Notes: generated by a model from the sequence alone, not told the origin. A DNA stretch of 64,000 bases from Rhodoferax sp. GW822-FHT02A01 (GCF_038784515.1 NZ_CP152376.1:5394001-5458000); one strand, 5' to 3'. Shown: positions 26,914 through 36,263, counted from the stretch's first letter. A program made the numbers and translations.

Positions 26914-27408
26914 ATGACCAAGTTGAAGCCGCCCGCCAAAGCCGAAGACCCCATCGACGCCCTGCTCAGCGCCCACGGCTTGCGCAAGACCGCCACCGGG
27001 CGCCTGGTGCTGGGCTGGTTTCTGGCACATCCGGATACCAGCTACACGCATGCCCAGTTGCTGGCGGCCTTGACGGAAGACGTATCCACCGAGCTGGACC
27101 GCGTCACGCTGTACCGGCTGATTGATCGCCTGACCCAGGTCGGCCTGCTGCTGTGCCGCGTGGATGTGAACCGCGTGCGGCGCTTCCAGGCCATGCCCGC
27201 CAGCGTGCATGCCATCCCCCACTTCGAGTGCCAGAGCTGCCACCGCGACAGCCCTCTGGCCGGAGCGCTCAAGGCCAGTGCCAACGACCTGGAGCGCGCC
27301 GCGCAAAACGCGCTGGAGGCCCTGCGCGCACTGGGCTACCAGGGCTACAGCATGGACTTTGCCGTACGTGGCGTCTGTGCCGACTGCGCCACCGGAGCTG
27401 CCTCGTGA
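26914..27408 (+). CDS. Fur-family (Zur-like) metal-responsive transcription regulator
   Basis: This 164-aa DNA-binding repressor has a winged-helix half with ALLSAHGLRKTATGRLVLGW and TLYRLIDRLTQVGLL. Its metal-binding half carries HAIPHFECQSCH and a C-terminal CADC. The two CxxC pairs fit the structural zinc site of Fur/Zur proteins. The divergent zinc/manganese importer and the palindromes before its ATG support a Zur role; Fur or Mur activity is less likely. Its TGA overlaps the GTG start of the following ABC ATPase gene. Confidence 0.87.
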   Translation: MTKLKPPAKAEDPIDALLSAHGLRKTATGRLVLGWFLAHPDTSYTHAQLLAALTEDVSTELDRVTLYRLIDRLTQVGLLLCRVDVNRVRRFQAMPASVHAIPHFECQSCHRDSPLAGALKASANDLERAAQNALEALRALGYQGYSMDFAVRGVCADCATGAAS

Positions 27409-28085
27409 TACAGACCTCCAACCTCACATACAGCTATCCGGGCAGCAGCCCTATCCAGTTTCCCGACATCGACGTGACGCAAGGCAGAGTCGTGTTGCTC
27501 AGCGGCCCCTCGGGTTGCGGCAAATCCACATGGCTCGCGCTGGTCGCCGCACTGGTCAAGCCCAGCGCAGGCAGCCTCACGGTGGCTAGTCAGGCGCTGG
27601 GCAATCTCAGTGGTGTAGCCGCCGATGCCTGGCGCGCGACCACCATCGGCTTTCTGCCGCAAAAGCTGCACCTGAGCGCAGCGCTCACGGTAGCGCAGAA
27701 CTTGGCCATGGCCCAGTGGGCCGCCGGTCAGGCAGAGGACACGAGCCGCATCCGCTCCACGCTGCAAGCCCTGGGCGTGGCAGACCTTGGCGCACGCAAA
27801 CCCTCGCAACTCTCCGGTGGCCAGGCGCAGCGCGTGGCGCTGGCGCGCGCCGTGCTTCTGCAACCCAAGGTGATACTGGCCGACGAACCCACTGCCAGCC
27901 TGGATGATGAAGCCGCCGCCTCAGCCGTGGAAATGCTGGTACAGACCGCAAGGCAATTCGGCGCCACTCTGGTGATTGCCACCCACGACGGGCGCGTTGC
28001 ACCCATGATCCAGCCCGCACCCGACGGACAACCCGGCTTTACCGCCCTGAAGCTCACCCGCCAGACCGAAGGTGCCGCAGCATGA
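27405..28085 (+). CDS. LolD/MacB-type ABC transporter ATP-binding protein
   Basis: This 226-aa ATPase has Walker A SGPSGCGKSTWL, signature LSGGQAQRVALARAVLL and Walker B VILADEPTASLDD, the pattern of the lipoprotein-release/macrolide-export branch. The start is GTG 27405, overlapping the regulator's stop (GTGA), so its synthesis is tied to the Fur-family gene. It overlaps the FtsX-type permease gene by 4 bp. It works with that permease; the cargo is unknown, but metal-starvation control is inferred from position. Confidence 0.88.
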   Translation: MIQTSNLTYSYPGSSPIQFPDIDVTQGRVVLLSGPSGCGKSTWLALVAALVKPSAGSLTVASQALGNLSGVAADAWRATTIGFLPQKLHLSAALTVAQNLAMAQWAAGQAEDTSRIRSTLQALGVADLGARKPSQLSGGQAQRVALARAVLLQPKVILADEPTASLDDEAAASAVEMLVQTARQFGATLVIATHDGRVAPMIQPAPDGQPGFTALKLTRQTEGAAA

Positions 28086-29284
28086 AGACCATTGCACTCT
28101 CCTGGCGCTACCTCTGGTCCCGCCCACTGGGCGCGTCGCTCAACGTGCTGCTGCTCAGCCTGGGCCTGGCCTCCATCACCTTCTTGCTGCTGGTCAGCTT
28201 CCAACTGAACAAGGCCTTTGACAAGGACCTGGCCGGCATCGACGTGGTGGTGGGTGCCAAGGGTAGCCCCATGCAGCTGATTCTGTGCGGCGTGTTCCAT
28301 ATCGATGTGCCACCGGGCAACATACCGCTCAAGGCGGTCAAGGCGCTGCAGCAGAACCCGATGGTGGCGTCTGTCATCCCCATCAGCCTGGGGGACAACC
28401 TGCGCGGCTTTCGCATCGTGGGCAGCTCGCATGAATATGTGGACCACTACGGTGCCACGCTGGCACAGGGGCGCACCTGGGACGCGCCCATGCAGGTGGT
28501 GGTTGGCTCCATCGTGGCCCGCAAGCTCGGCATCCAGGTGGGCAACACCTTTGTGGGCTCGCATGGTCTGGGCGCTGGCGGCCACTTGCACGGTGACCAC
28601 CCCTACACCGTAGTCGGCATATTGCAGCCCAGCGGCACCGTGATCGACCGTCTGATCGTGACCGACACCGCATCGGTGTGGAAGGTGCACGAGGACTACA
28701 CCGCTGTGGACGACGAAGACCGCAAGATCATGGAAGACGAGCGCGAAGTCACCATGGCCCTCATCCAGTACAAGACACCGCTGGCCGCCATGAGCTTCCC
28801 GCGCATGGTCAACACCACCACCGAGATGCAGGCCGCCGCACCCGCCGTGGAAATATCGCGCCTACTCAACATGCTGGGCATTGGCACCGACGTGCTGCGC
28901 GCCTTTGCCGGCGTGCTGCTGCTGACCGCGGGCCTGAGCGTGTTCATTGCATTGTGGAGCGCCGTGCGTGAGCGCCGCTCAGACCTGGCTCTGCTGCGCA
29001 TGCTGGGTGCACCACCGGCCAAGATTGCTGCGTTGCTGATGGGCGAGGCGCTATGGCTGGGCGTGCTGTCGGCCGTGATAGGCGTGGCCGCCGGTCAGGG
29101 GCTCACCGCGCTGATCGGCTGGATGCTGCAGCTCGACAACTCGCTGCTGATTGGTGGCATGGTCTGGCCCATCGAATTGCTGTGGGTGCCCGCAATGGCT
29201 TGCGGCGTATCACTGGCCGCAGCCATCCTGCCGGCAGTGGGCGCCTACCGTGTAAGTGTTCTGGAACTTCTTCAATCAAGGTGA
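28082..29284 (+). CDS. FtsX-like ABC transporter permease (MacB/LolC type)
   Basis: This 400-aa inner-membrane protein has one N-terminal helix (residues about 17-42), a large periplasmic domain (about 45-270) and three C-terminal helices, the MacB/LolC layout. The C-terminal FtsX domain carries ALWSAVRERRSDLALLRMLG (shown in part) and GAYRVSVLELLQSR. The periplasmic part contains LGAGGHLHGDHPY, a His-rich stretch that could bind metal. Such permeases usually move lipoproteins or work as mechanotransmitters rather than channels. It pairs with the preceding ATPase and is followed after 3 bp by a small secreted protein gene. Confidence 0.87.
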   Translation: MKTIALSWRYLWSRPLGASLNVLLLSLGLASITFLLLVSFQLNKAFDKDLAGIDVVVGAKGSPMQLILCGVFHIDVPPGNIPLKAVKALQQNPMVASVIPISLGDNLRGFRIVGSSHEYVDHYGATLAQGRTWDAPMQVVVGSIVARKLGIQVGNTFVGSHGLGAGGHLHGDHPYTVVGILQPSGTVIDRLIVTDTASVWKVHEDYTAVDDEDRKIMEDEREVTMALIQYKTPLAAMSFPRMVNTTTEMQAAAPAVEISRLLNMLGIGTDVLRAFAGVLLLTAGLSVFIALWSAVRERRSDLALLRMLGAPPAKIAALLMGEALWLGVLSAVIGVAAGQGLTALIGWMLQLDNSLLIGGMVWPIELLWVPAMACGVSLAAAILPAVGAYRVSVLELLQSR

Positions 29285-29287
29285 ACT

Positions 29288-29527
29288 ATGAAATCCTGGC
29301 TTCTGATCTTCGCTTCGTTGGCCCTGTCGGCGCACGCATTCGCGGCAACGCCTGAACTCAGCCAGGAGACGCTGGACGACATTGCCAAGCACGAACGCAT
29401 TGCCGCCGCCCACACCGAAGCTGCCAAGTGCCTGCGATCCGGCAAGCCTGATGAGGTTTGCGAAGGCGCACTGCTGGCCGCATGCAAGGGCATTGCGTTT
29501 GGGAAGTTCTGTGGGATGAAGCACTAA
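29288..29527 (+). CDS. Small secreted Cys-containing protein of the Zur-like cluster, unknown function
   Basis: This 79-aa protein has a signal peptide (LLIFASLALSAHAFA) and a mature part of about 60 residues with four Cys (AAKCLRSG, DEVCEGALLAACKG, FGKFCGMKH), spaced so that two disulfides are possible. It starts 3 bp after the FtsX permease gene, so it is the last gene of the regulator-ABC unit. It may be a periplasmic partner of the transporter. I do not recognise a family. Confidence 0.72.
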   Translation: MKSWLLIFASLALSAHAFAATPELSQETLDDIAKHERIAAAHTEAAKCLRSGKPDEVCEGALLAACKGIAFGKFCGMKH

Positions 29528-29598
29528 GGGCTGGTCGTGCCTCTGGGGCTGATGGAAGTGAAGGGTTTCATTGCCCTCTCACGACTGTCACCCAAGAG

Positions 29599-30498
29599 CT
29601 AAGAGTCCCGAATGGCCGCTGACAGCGTGTCGGCCAATACCCGCGCCATGTCGTGGATCTTGTCCCCTTTGCGCACGATCAGGCCCAGGGTCCGCGTGAT
29701 GGCCGGGTCGACCAATGGCACGCCCATGAGTCCGGGGTGAAGCTGGGCATCCAACGCCAGGCCCGGAATGATGGCAATGCCCAGTCCGGCAGCCACCAGA
29801 TTGATGGCCCCCGTGACGTGGTTGATTTCATACTGGATGGTCGGTCTCTTGCTGGTTTTTGCAAAAGCACTGTCTATGAGCAAACGGTTGCCGCTGGTGC
29901 TGGAGACGGAAACCAAAGGCTCCTTTTCAAGCTGCCGCCAAGCGACTGTCTTGCGCCGCGCCAATGCATGCTCCTTGGGGACTACGACAACATAGCGCTC
30001 TGCCCGGATGGCCGTAAAGTCCAGTTCAGCCTCCTGGCTTCCAAGAAAGCTCAAGCCAAAATCTGCCAGCCCTTCCCGTACGCTGTCTAGCACTGTTTGC
30101 GCACTTTCATCGATCACTTTGACACGCACAGACGGATAGGTCCTGGCGAAGTCCTTTAGGACCGATGGAAGCAAATGATTGGCCACCGAGGGAACGCAGG
30201 CGATGGTCACCTTGCCGGTGCGCGCGACCGCTCTGGCTTCCAAGCCCTGGTAGGCACGCTCCAGTTCATCGATGACCGCTTGCGCATGGGACAAAAACTG
30301 GCGCCCGGCATCGGTCAGGGACACCCTGCGCGTGGTTCGTTCCAGCAATTGGCATTTCAAGTCCTTCTCCAACTTGTCAATACGCCGACTCAAGGCTGGC
30401 TGCGAAATAAACAGACTCTCTGACGCCGCCCGGAAGCTGGACTTCTGGGCAACCGCTAGGAAGGCTTGAAGTTCGCCGATTTCTGTATTAATGCGCAT
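29599..30498 (-). CDS. LysR-family transcription regulator
   Basis: This 299-aa regulator has an N-terminal winged helix (ELQAFLAVAQKSSFRAASES, FISQPALSRRIDKLE) and a two-lobed effector domain starting near residue 90. It is divergent from the binding protein and MFS symporter genes that start at 30594, the usual arrangement for a LysR protein controlling uptake genes, probably for a tricarboxylate or related acid. The 95-bp spacer is AT-rich. Confidence 0.9.
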   Translation of the reverse strand: MRINTEIGELQAFLAVAQKSSFRAASESLFISQPALSRRIDKLEKDLKCQLLERTTRRVSLTDAGRQFLSHAQAVIDELERAYQGLEARAVARTGKVTIACVPSVANHLLPSVLKDFARTYPSVRVKVIDESAQTVLDSVREGLADFGLSFLGSQEAELDFTAIRAERYVVVVPKEHALARRKTVAWRQLEKEPLVSVSSTSGNRLLIDSAFAKTSKRPTIQYEINHVTGAINLVAAGLGIAIIPGLALDAQLHPGLMGVPLVDPAITRTLGLIVRKGDKIHDMARVLADTLSAAIRDS

Positions 30499-30593
30499 AA
30501 CACATCAATATATCAAATTAATGCAATTGTGTTTTCAATTGCGGCCACGCATCATCCGCCCCCAAGCCACATACAAGCACAAAAGGAGATGAC

Positions 30594-31391
30594 ATGAAAC
30601 TTGGGCTCAAGCGTGGACGCACGGCGCGTCTTCTATTCCTGGCAATGGCACCGGCAATGGTGTCACTTGGTTTTGCAGACGAAATCCATGTGGCAAGCTC
30701 CGGCGGATTTGCCGCTGCATATCGCGCACTGGCTCCCGGCTTTGAAGCGCGCACGGGACACAAACTGGTCGCGGTGTGGGGTCCATCGATGGGTGAGACC
30801 AGCGGCGCAATCCCCAAACGTCTGGAGCGCGGAGAGCCAATAGACGTGGTCATCATGGTGGGCGATGCCCTGGACAAGCTTGTCCAGCAAGGCCGCGTCG
30901 AAGATACCAGCCACCGCCTGCTGGCCAACTCAAAGATTGGCGTCGCAGTGCCTGCGGGATCAGCCAAGCCCAATGTGAGTACCGTGGAGGGTCTGAAACA
31001 GGCTCTGCTGAATGCGCGCTCCATTGCCTACTCCGACAGCGCGAGTGGCGAGTACCTCTCGAAAGTCTTGTTCCCACGCCTGGGTATTGCTGACCAAATC
31101 AAGGGCAAAAGTCGCATGATCCCGGCCGAACCCGTGGCACAGGTAGTGGCACGCGGCGAGGCGGATCTTGGCTTCCAGCAGGTCAGCGAACTGCTGCCGA
31201 TTCCAGGAATTGACTTCATCGGTGAGATCCCCGAAGAAACACAGCAACTCACGCCATTCTCTGCCGGCATCGTGGCCAATTCCAAAGAGCACGCGCCAGC
31301 GCAGGCTTTGATCGACTACCTCACATCCAACGAGGTAGCCCCCACCATCCGGAAGACCGGCCTCACGCCCGCCGCTTCCACAGCACACTGA
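30594..31391 (+). CDS. ModA-like periplasmic substrate-binding protein without ABC partners
   Basis: This 265-aa exported protein (signal [18 protein letters not shown]) resembles molybdate-type binding proteins: [20 protein letters not shown] at the start of the first lobe and [20 protein letters not shown] in the second. ATG 30594 has AGGAG six bases upstream. No permease or ATPase is adjacent; instead a tricarballylate/citrate-type MFS gene follows after 11 bp and a LysR gene lies opposite. It may be a sensor or extracytoplasmic receptor for a carboxylate rather than molybdate; this is inference. Confidence 0.8.
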   Translation: MKLGLKRGRTARLLFLAMAPAMVSLGFADEIHVASSGGFAAAYRALAPGFEARTGHKLVAVWGPSMGETSGAIPKRLERGEPIDVVIMVGDALDKLVQQGRVEDTSHRLLANSKIGVAVPAGSAKPNVSTVEGLKQALLNARSIAYSDSASGEYLSKVLFPRLGIADQIKGKSRMIPAEPVAQVVARGEADLGFQQVSELLPIPGIDFIGEIPEETQQLTPFSAGIVANSKEHAPAQALIDYLTSNEVAPTIRKTGLTPAASTAH

Positions 31392-31402
31392 ATGAGGTCA
31401 CC

Positions 31403-32695
31403 ATGACAGATATCCAAAAACCTGCGCAATCCAGACTGTCAACCGTGTTGCGGGTGACGAGCGGCAACTTCCTGGAGATGTTTGATTTCTTTCTGTATGG
31501 TTTTTACGCCACCTACATCTCCAAAACCTTTTTCCCCAGCAATGACGAGTATGCGTCGCTCATCCTGACCTTTGCCACATTCGGGGCCGGCTTTCTGATG
31601 CGGCCTCTGGGGGCTGTGATTCTGGGCAGCTATATAGACCGGATCGGGCGCCGCAAGGGGCTCATCGTCACGCTGGGCATCATGGCTCTGGGTACCGTGC
31701 TGATTGCCTTTGTGCCCGGCTACGCGACCATAGGCATTGCTGCGCCCATTCTGGTCCTGATTGGCCGCTTGCTGCAGGGCTTCTCTGCCGGCGTGGAGCT
31801 CGGCGGTGTATCGGTCTACCTGTCCGAAATGGCCTCCCCTGGCAACCGAGGCTTCTATGTCAGCTGGCAGTCCGCGAGCCAGCAGGTCGCCATCATGGCT
31901 TCAGCCATCATCGGATACCTGCTGAGCCAATGGCTGACTCCTGCCCAAATTGGCGCATGGGGTTGGCGCGTGCCATTCTTCATCGGCTGCATGATCGTTC
32001 CGGTGATATTTGTAATCCGTCGCTCACTGCAGGAAACCGATGAATTCCTGGCGCGAAAGCACCATCCTACCTTCAAGGAAATCCTGCAATCCATCGGTGC
32101 CAACTGGCGCATCGTGCTGGCCGGCATGATGATGGTGGTGATGACCACCGTGTCGTTCTACCTGATCACGGTCTACACACCCACCTTTGGCAAGAGCGTG
32201 CTCAAGCTCAGTACTGCCGACAGCCTGCTCACCACATTTTGTGTCGGTATGTCGAACTTTTTCTGGCTGCCCGTCATGGGCGCGCTGTCAGACAAGGTGG
32301 GACGCAAGAAAATTCTGGTGACCTTTACCCTGCTGCCCATATTGACTGCCTATCCCATCCTGTCCTGGCTGGTGGCCAACATCAGCTTTGAGAACCTGCT
32401 GGTGACCGAACTGTGGCTCTCCTTCATGTACGCCAGCTACAACGGCGCAGCGGTGGTTGCACTCACAGAAGTGATGCCGGTCCATGTGCGCACCGTAGGC
32501 TTTTCGCTGGCCTACAGTCTGGCGACTGCCATATTTGGCGGATTCACTCCCATGCTGTCGACCTGGTTGATTGAGGTCAGCGGCGACAAGGCGGCGCCCG
32601 GCTACTGGATGACCTTTGCCGCAGCCTGCGGTCTGGCCTCGGTCTTCATGCTGTACGGGCGCCGTCGCGTTGCGAGGGTTGCGGTTGCAGCGTAA
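31403..32695 (+). CDS. MFS proton symporter of the citrate/tricarballylate type
   Basis: This inner-membrane carboxylate:H+ symporter has 430 aa and 12 predicted helices. The start region [19 protein letters not shown] and the loop [14 protein letters not shown] are hallmarks of the CitA/TcuC branch of the metabolite:H+ symporters, and [18 protein letters not shown] continues the match. It lies 11 bp after the ModA-like gene and probably shares its transcript under the divergent LysR regulator. Tricarballylate, citrate or aconitate are likely substrates; no TcuAB oxidation genes are present. Confidence 0.86.
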   Translation: MTDIQKPAQSRLSTVLRVTSGNFLEMFDFFLYGFYATYISKTFFPSNDEYASLILTFATFGAGFLMRPLGAVILGSYIDRIGRRKGLIVTLGIMALGTVLIAFVPGYATIGIAAPILVLIGRLLQGFSAGVELGGVSVYLSEMASPGNRGFYVSWQSASQQVAIMASAIIGYLLSQWLTPAQIGAWGWRVPFFIGCMIVPVIFVIRRSLQETDEFLARKHHPTFKEILQSIGANWRIVLAGMMMVVMTTVSFYLITVYTPTFGKSVLKLSTADSLLTTFCVGMSNFFWLPVMGALSDKVGRKKILVTFTLLPILTAYPILSWLVANISFENLLVTELWLSFMYASYNGAAVVALTEVMPVHVRTVGFSLAYSLATAIFGGFTPMLSTWLIEVSGDKAAPGYWMTFAAACGLASVFMLYGRRRVARVAVAA

Positions 32696-32853
32696 GGTTG
32701 CGAAACGGCGGAGTGTTTGACACAAACCCAAGGGGGGCACCAATCGCTGCGAGTCTGCAGCAAGCCTTTGTCTATTCAATGGCCGATCATCTAGCTCCTG
32801 CTTACTAGCCAGGGGGCTAGCGTCGAACAGGCAAATCACCAACTCCACAAATG

Positions 32854-32877
32854 CACATTGCGCATCTGCGCAATGTG
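32854..32877. promoter_or_regulatory. Perfect 11-bp inverted repeat upstream of glutaminase
   Basis: CACATTGCGCA and TGCGCAATGTG flank a 2-bp centre, about 90 bp before the glutaminase ATG, in a 270-bp spacer with no gene. The near-absent loop and lack of a long T-run argue against an intrinsic terminator for the upstream MFS gene; a dimeric repressor or activator site is more likely. The cognate protein is not known. Confidence 0.5.
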
Positions 32878-32965
32878 TTTCGTGCATACATGGTGCGGCG
32901 GCAATCTTAGAATCCGCGCGATGAACAAATCCAGCAGGAACAATCGCACGACGGAGCCATCCCAC

Positions 32966-33892
32966 ATGCAGGACATACTTGCACAAATTAGCGATGAAGC
33001 ACGCGCCCTGTTTGGCCAAGGCAAGGTGGCAAGCTACATACCTGCCCTTGCCAAGGTCAATCCCCGTCAATTTGGCATCGCAGTGGCCTTCACTGATGGG
33101 CAAACCTGTTCGGTGGGCGATGCCAACGTTCCATTCTCCTTGCAAAGTATCTCCAAACTCTTCACGTTTGTGCTTGCACTCAAGGCCATTGGCGATGATG
33201 TCTGGAAGCGGGTCGGCCGCGAACCCTCTGGAGCTGCCTTCAATTCCATGGTGCAACTCGAGACGGAGCACGGAATCCCGCGTAACCCATTCATCAATGC
33301 GGGTGCACTGGTTATAACGGACATTTTGACCAGCCACTACGCGCATCTGGACTACGCACTTTTGGGTGCACTGCGCAAGTTGGCCGATGCACCCATGCTC
33401 AACTGGAACACCGAGGTTGCCAAATCAGAGCGTGGCACCTCACACCGCAACATGGCCATGGCCTATTTCATGAAGAGTTGTGGGAACTTCCACAACGCAC
33501 CGGAACTGGTGCTGGACAACTATTGTCGGCAATGTGCCGTTGAGATGAACTGCGTTCAGCTCGCTCAAGCCACCATGTTCCTCGCCCACAGTGGTCGCAA
33601 CCTGGGCCAGAGCGGGCAAGCAAATGCGCAGTTCCTGAATGCAGATGATGCCCGCCGGGTCAACGCCCTGCTGCTCACCTGTGGTGCCTACGACGCGGCC
33701 GGAGACTATGCCTACCGCATCGGGCTTCCAGTGAAAACCGGAGTGGGTGGAGGCATCGTGGCGGTGGCACCCGGCATCGGAACGATCGCAGTCTGGGCGC
33801 CGGAGCTCGACGCAAAAGGAAACTCCGTCTTGGGAGGATTTGCATTGGAGCGCCTGGTGGAACTTACCCGCTGGACGCCGCACGCAACGTGA
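32966..33892 (+). CDS. glsA: Glutaminase
   Basis: This enzyme hydrolyses L-glutamine to glutamate and ammonia in the cytoplasm. The 308-aa product matches bacterial glutaminases: GQGKVASYIPALAKVNPRQF near the N-terminus, the catalytic Ser-x-x-Lys in PFSLQSISKLF, NPFINAGALV, the Tyr block MAYFMKSCGNF and GLPVKTGVGGGIVAV. ATG 32966 is chosen because GGAG lies upstream and the protein then begins like E. coli YneH; ATG 32921 is possible but has no ribosome site. It stands alone with an 11-bp palindrome upstream. Confidence 0.94.
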   Translation: MQDILAQISDEARALFGQGKVASYIPALAKVNPRQFGIAVAFTDGQTCSVGDANVPFSLQSISKLFTFVLALKAIGDDVWKRVGREPSGAAFNSMVQLETEHGIPRNPFINAGALVITDILTSHYAHLDYALLGALRKLADAPMLNWNTEVAKSERGTSHRNMAMAYFMKSCGNFHNAPELVLDNYCRQCAVEMNCVQLAQATMFLAHSGRNLGQSGQANAQFLNADDARRVNALLLTCGAYDAAGDYAYRIGLPVKTGVGGGIVAVAPGIGTIAVWAPELDAKGNSVLGGFALERLVELTRWTPHAT

Positions 33893-33997
33893 GCAAATGA
33901 AGCTGGTCACTCCGGCCGCACGCCAAGGCAAAAGCTCGTAAATATGGATCTGGTTGCAGGTATCAGACCATGAGCGCAGCCCTATTGGGCACAGTGA

Positions 33998-35386
33998 TTA
34001 AACCTGCGCATTGCAAAACTGCAAACAGGCTCTCAGCCCACTTCCATTGGCAATGGTATCTAGAGAAACCTTGGCGCCAGTGCGCTCGGCAAAGGCTCGA
34101 ACAATCGACAATCCCAGGCCACTTCCCTGCGAGTCGTGGTTGTCAATGCGGAAGAATCGTTCGAAGACCTTTTCCCGTAGCTCAGGAGCAATTCCTGGTC
34201 CACTGTCCTCCACTACCAATGTGCTTGTGTCCTGCGTCGAGTGAAGACGAACCGTTACATGACCACCGCTTGGGGTATAGCGAATGGCGTTATCCACCAG
34301 ATTCATCACCATTTCACTGATCACCAGGGAACGCCCTTGCACGACCGCCCCATCTCCATGATCCTCGAATCCCAGATCGATGTTCTTTTCCTGTGACAGC
34401 CCTGCGAGATTCTCAAGCACCTCCTGCACAACTACCGTCAGTTGGGTAGTTTCCGAACTAGCTCCGTCCTTGTTTTGATCCAGCGTCTGCGCCAGCGATA
34501 GCGACAGCAGCTGATTTACCAATCGAATGGCACGGCTCAAAGTGCGCCTGGCCGCGGCCAGGGATTCGGTATGTCCAACGCCCTGGCTGTTGCGCATGGC
34601 ATAGCTCAATTGCGTACTTAACACTGCAAATGGAGTCCGTAGTTGATGCGCCGCATTCTGTATAAATACTTCGTGGGTATTGACGTGCTCCTCCAATCTT
34701 CGAATGTAGTCGTTCAGCGAGTCCACGAGCGGCGTCAATTCGTTGGGTAATTCATGCGCAATCACGGGCTCGAGCGTACCCGGCTTGCGTGAATGAATCA
34801 CGTCACGCAGGCGGCGCAAAGGCAGCAATCCACGGTTCAACCCAAACACGATGAGCACCATGGTCATTGCCAGAATGAAAAGCTGTGGAACTACCGATTG
34901 AAGCCAAAGCTTGTGAATCAGTTGCTGTCTTGCATTGGTGGTCTGCGCAACCTCTACCACCGCTGGCGCTGCAGTCGGATTGCCAATGACGGGCTGCCAA
35001 AGTGCCACGACTCGTACGTCCTTGCCACGCATCTGGCTGTTGAAAAAGAAGGGCGTATCCTGTGGAGCAGTGACTTCCGGTCGCGCCAGATCGGTGTATC
35101 CAGACAGCAATTGGCCGCCTTCAACGGTGACCTTGTAGAAAATCCGATCCACATCTTCCGACTGAAACAGTTCAAGTGCGGCAGGCGGAATCAAGTGTTG
35201 AAATGACCCGTCTTCAAATCGAATCTGCTCTGCGATGATGCGCGCAGATCCCTGTAACAGTCGATCCTGAACTACGGTGGCAGTTTGTACTGCGCTGCGA
35301 TAGTTGACCCACATGTTCAGGCCCACAGCCCCTAGCAAAGGGAAAAGCACCCACGTTAGCAACTTGCCTTTGAGACTACGTGTCAT
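33998..35386 (-). CDS. TctE-type sensor histidine kinase
   Basis: This membrane sensor kinase of 462 aa has helix 1 at about residues 7-27 (LLTWVLFPLLGAVGLNMWV) and a periplasmic 2CSK_N-type sensor region to about residue 165. A second helix (LFILAMTMVLIVFGL) is followed by a HAMP-like linker, the phosphoacceptor block with His in FIQNAAHQLRTPFAVL, and a C-terminal ATPase with NLVDNAIRYTP and GSGLGLSIVRAFAE. It overlaps the response-regulator gene by 11 bp. TctDE systems control tricarboxylate uptake; the ligand here may differ, since the neighbours are a porin and an NMT1-type ABC importer. Confidence 0.88.
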   Translation of the reverse strand: MTRSLKGKLLTWVLFPLLGAVGLNMWVNYRSAVQTATVVQDRLLQGSARIIAEQIRFEDGSFQHLIPPAALELFQSEDVDRIFYKVTVEGGQLLSGYTDLARPEVTAPQDTPFFFNSQMRGKDVRVVALWQPVIGNPTAAPAVVEVAQTTNARQQLIHKLWLQSVVPQLFILAMTMVLIVFGLNRGLLPLRRLRDVIHSRKPGTLEPVIAHELPNELTPLVDSLNDYIRRLEEHVNTHEVFIQNAAHQLRTPFAVLSTQLSYAMRNSQGVGHTESLAAARRTLSRAIRLVNQLLSLSLAQTLDQNKDGASSETTQLTVVVQEVLENLAGLSQEKNIDLGFEDHGDGAVVQGRSLVISEMVMNLVDNAIRYTPSGGHVTVRLHSTQDTSTLVVEDSGPGIAPELREKVFERFFRIDNHDSQGSGLGLSIVRAFAERTGAKVSLDTIANGSGLRACLQFCNAQV

Positions 35387-36053
35387 GACCGGTTGCGCGC
35401 AACAAATAGCCAAGGCCGCGCAACGTGACAATGCGCACATTGCTGGAATCCAATTTCTTCCGCAGACGGTGCACATAAATTTCAATGGCATCCACCGAGG
35501 TCTCATCGCTCAAGGAAAAAATGCTCTGTGCCAGCGCCGCCTTCGATACCGTGCTGCCCTCTTTGCGCATCAGAATCTCCAAGACACCTCGTTCACGCGG
35601 CGTAAGAGACAAGGGCTGATGTGCAATCGCAAACTCACGGCTATTGGTGTCATAACTTAGATTTCCGCAGGCGATAGCCGGATTGGAGTGACCTGCGCTA
35701 CGCCGCAGAAGCATGCGGATTCGAGCCTCCAGTTCTTCCATTTCAAAGGGCTTGGCCACGTAGTCGTCGGCACCATGGTCGAGTTCCCCAACACGACTCT
35801 GGATAGAGTTATTGGCCGTCAAGATCAGCACAGGGGTGGAATCATTGCGGCTTCTGAGCCTGCGCAACACTTCGGTACCACTCAGCTTGGGCAAGGCCAA
35901 ATCCAGGATCACGATGTTGTAGGTTTCCGCCTTCAGCGCATAGTCTGCATCAAGCCCATTGTTGATCCAGTCCACCGCGTACTGTTGCTGACGTAGCGCA
36001 CGAATCAGCCACTGCGCCAGGTCTTCATTGTCTTCAACTACCAGGATTCTCAT
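35376..36053 (-). CDS. TctD-type OmpR/PhoB-family response regulator
   Basis: This DNA-binding regulator has an N-terminal receiver (MRILVVEDNEDLAQW, phosphoacceptor Asp in IVILDLALPKLSG, Lys in DDYVAKPFEMEEL) and a C-terminal winged helix (LTPRERGVLEILM, DAIEIYVHRLRKKL, TLRGLGYLL). ATG 36053 is used; ATG 36062 would add three residues. It overlaps the kinase start and is divergent from the porin gene, whose promoter region carries a tandem 10-bp repeat that may be its binding site. Confidence 0.92.
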   Translation of the reverse strand: MRILVVEDNEDLAQWLIRALRQQQYAVDWINNGLDADYALKAETYNIVILDLALPKLSGTEVLRRLRSRNDSTPVLILTANNSIQSRVGELDHGADDYVAKPFEMEELEARIRMLLRRSAGHSNPAIACGNLSYDTNSREFAIAHQPLSLTPRERGVLEILMRKEGSTVSKAALAQSIFSLSDETSVDAIEIYVHRLRKKLDSSNVRIVTLRGLGYLLRATGHDT

Positions 36054-36118
36054 GGCTTCCATGATATCGCCGAGATGACACATGACAGATGTCCTCAGTA
36101 CTTTCCCTAGTCGATACA

Positions 36119-36139
36119 GACTGAAAGCGGACTGAAAGC
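36119..36139 (+). promoter_or_regulatory. Tandem direct repeat, candidate TctD binding site
   Basis: GACTGAAAGC occurs at 36119-36128 and again at 36130-36139, an 11-bp period. OmpR-family regulators bind head-to-tail half-sites with this spacing. The repeat lies in the 210-bp spacer between the response regulator and the divergent porin gene, so it could control both. No other element in the spacer is clear apart from the porin's ribosome site GGAG (36251-36254). Confidence 0.5.
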
Positions 36140-36263
36140 AGGCCCCAAATACATTGCCCTTCGATTGGTCAGCACAGGTGTTAACAGCACTTGCGCGCAT
36201 TGACTGGTTGCGTCACCCCTTTTGGCTTTGACGACATTTAATGATTTATAGGAGACCCGATTG

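Noticed and set aside
30499..30593. AACACA...TGTGTT inverted repeat as a LysR operator
   Set aside because: The arms are short and far apart in AT-rich sequence and begin at the regulator's own start codon; not distinguishable from chance.
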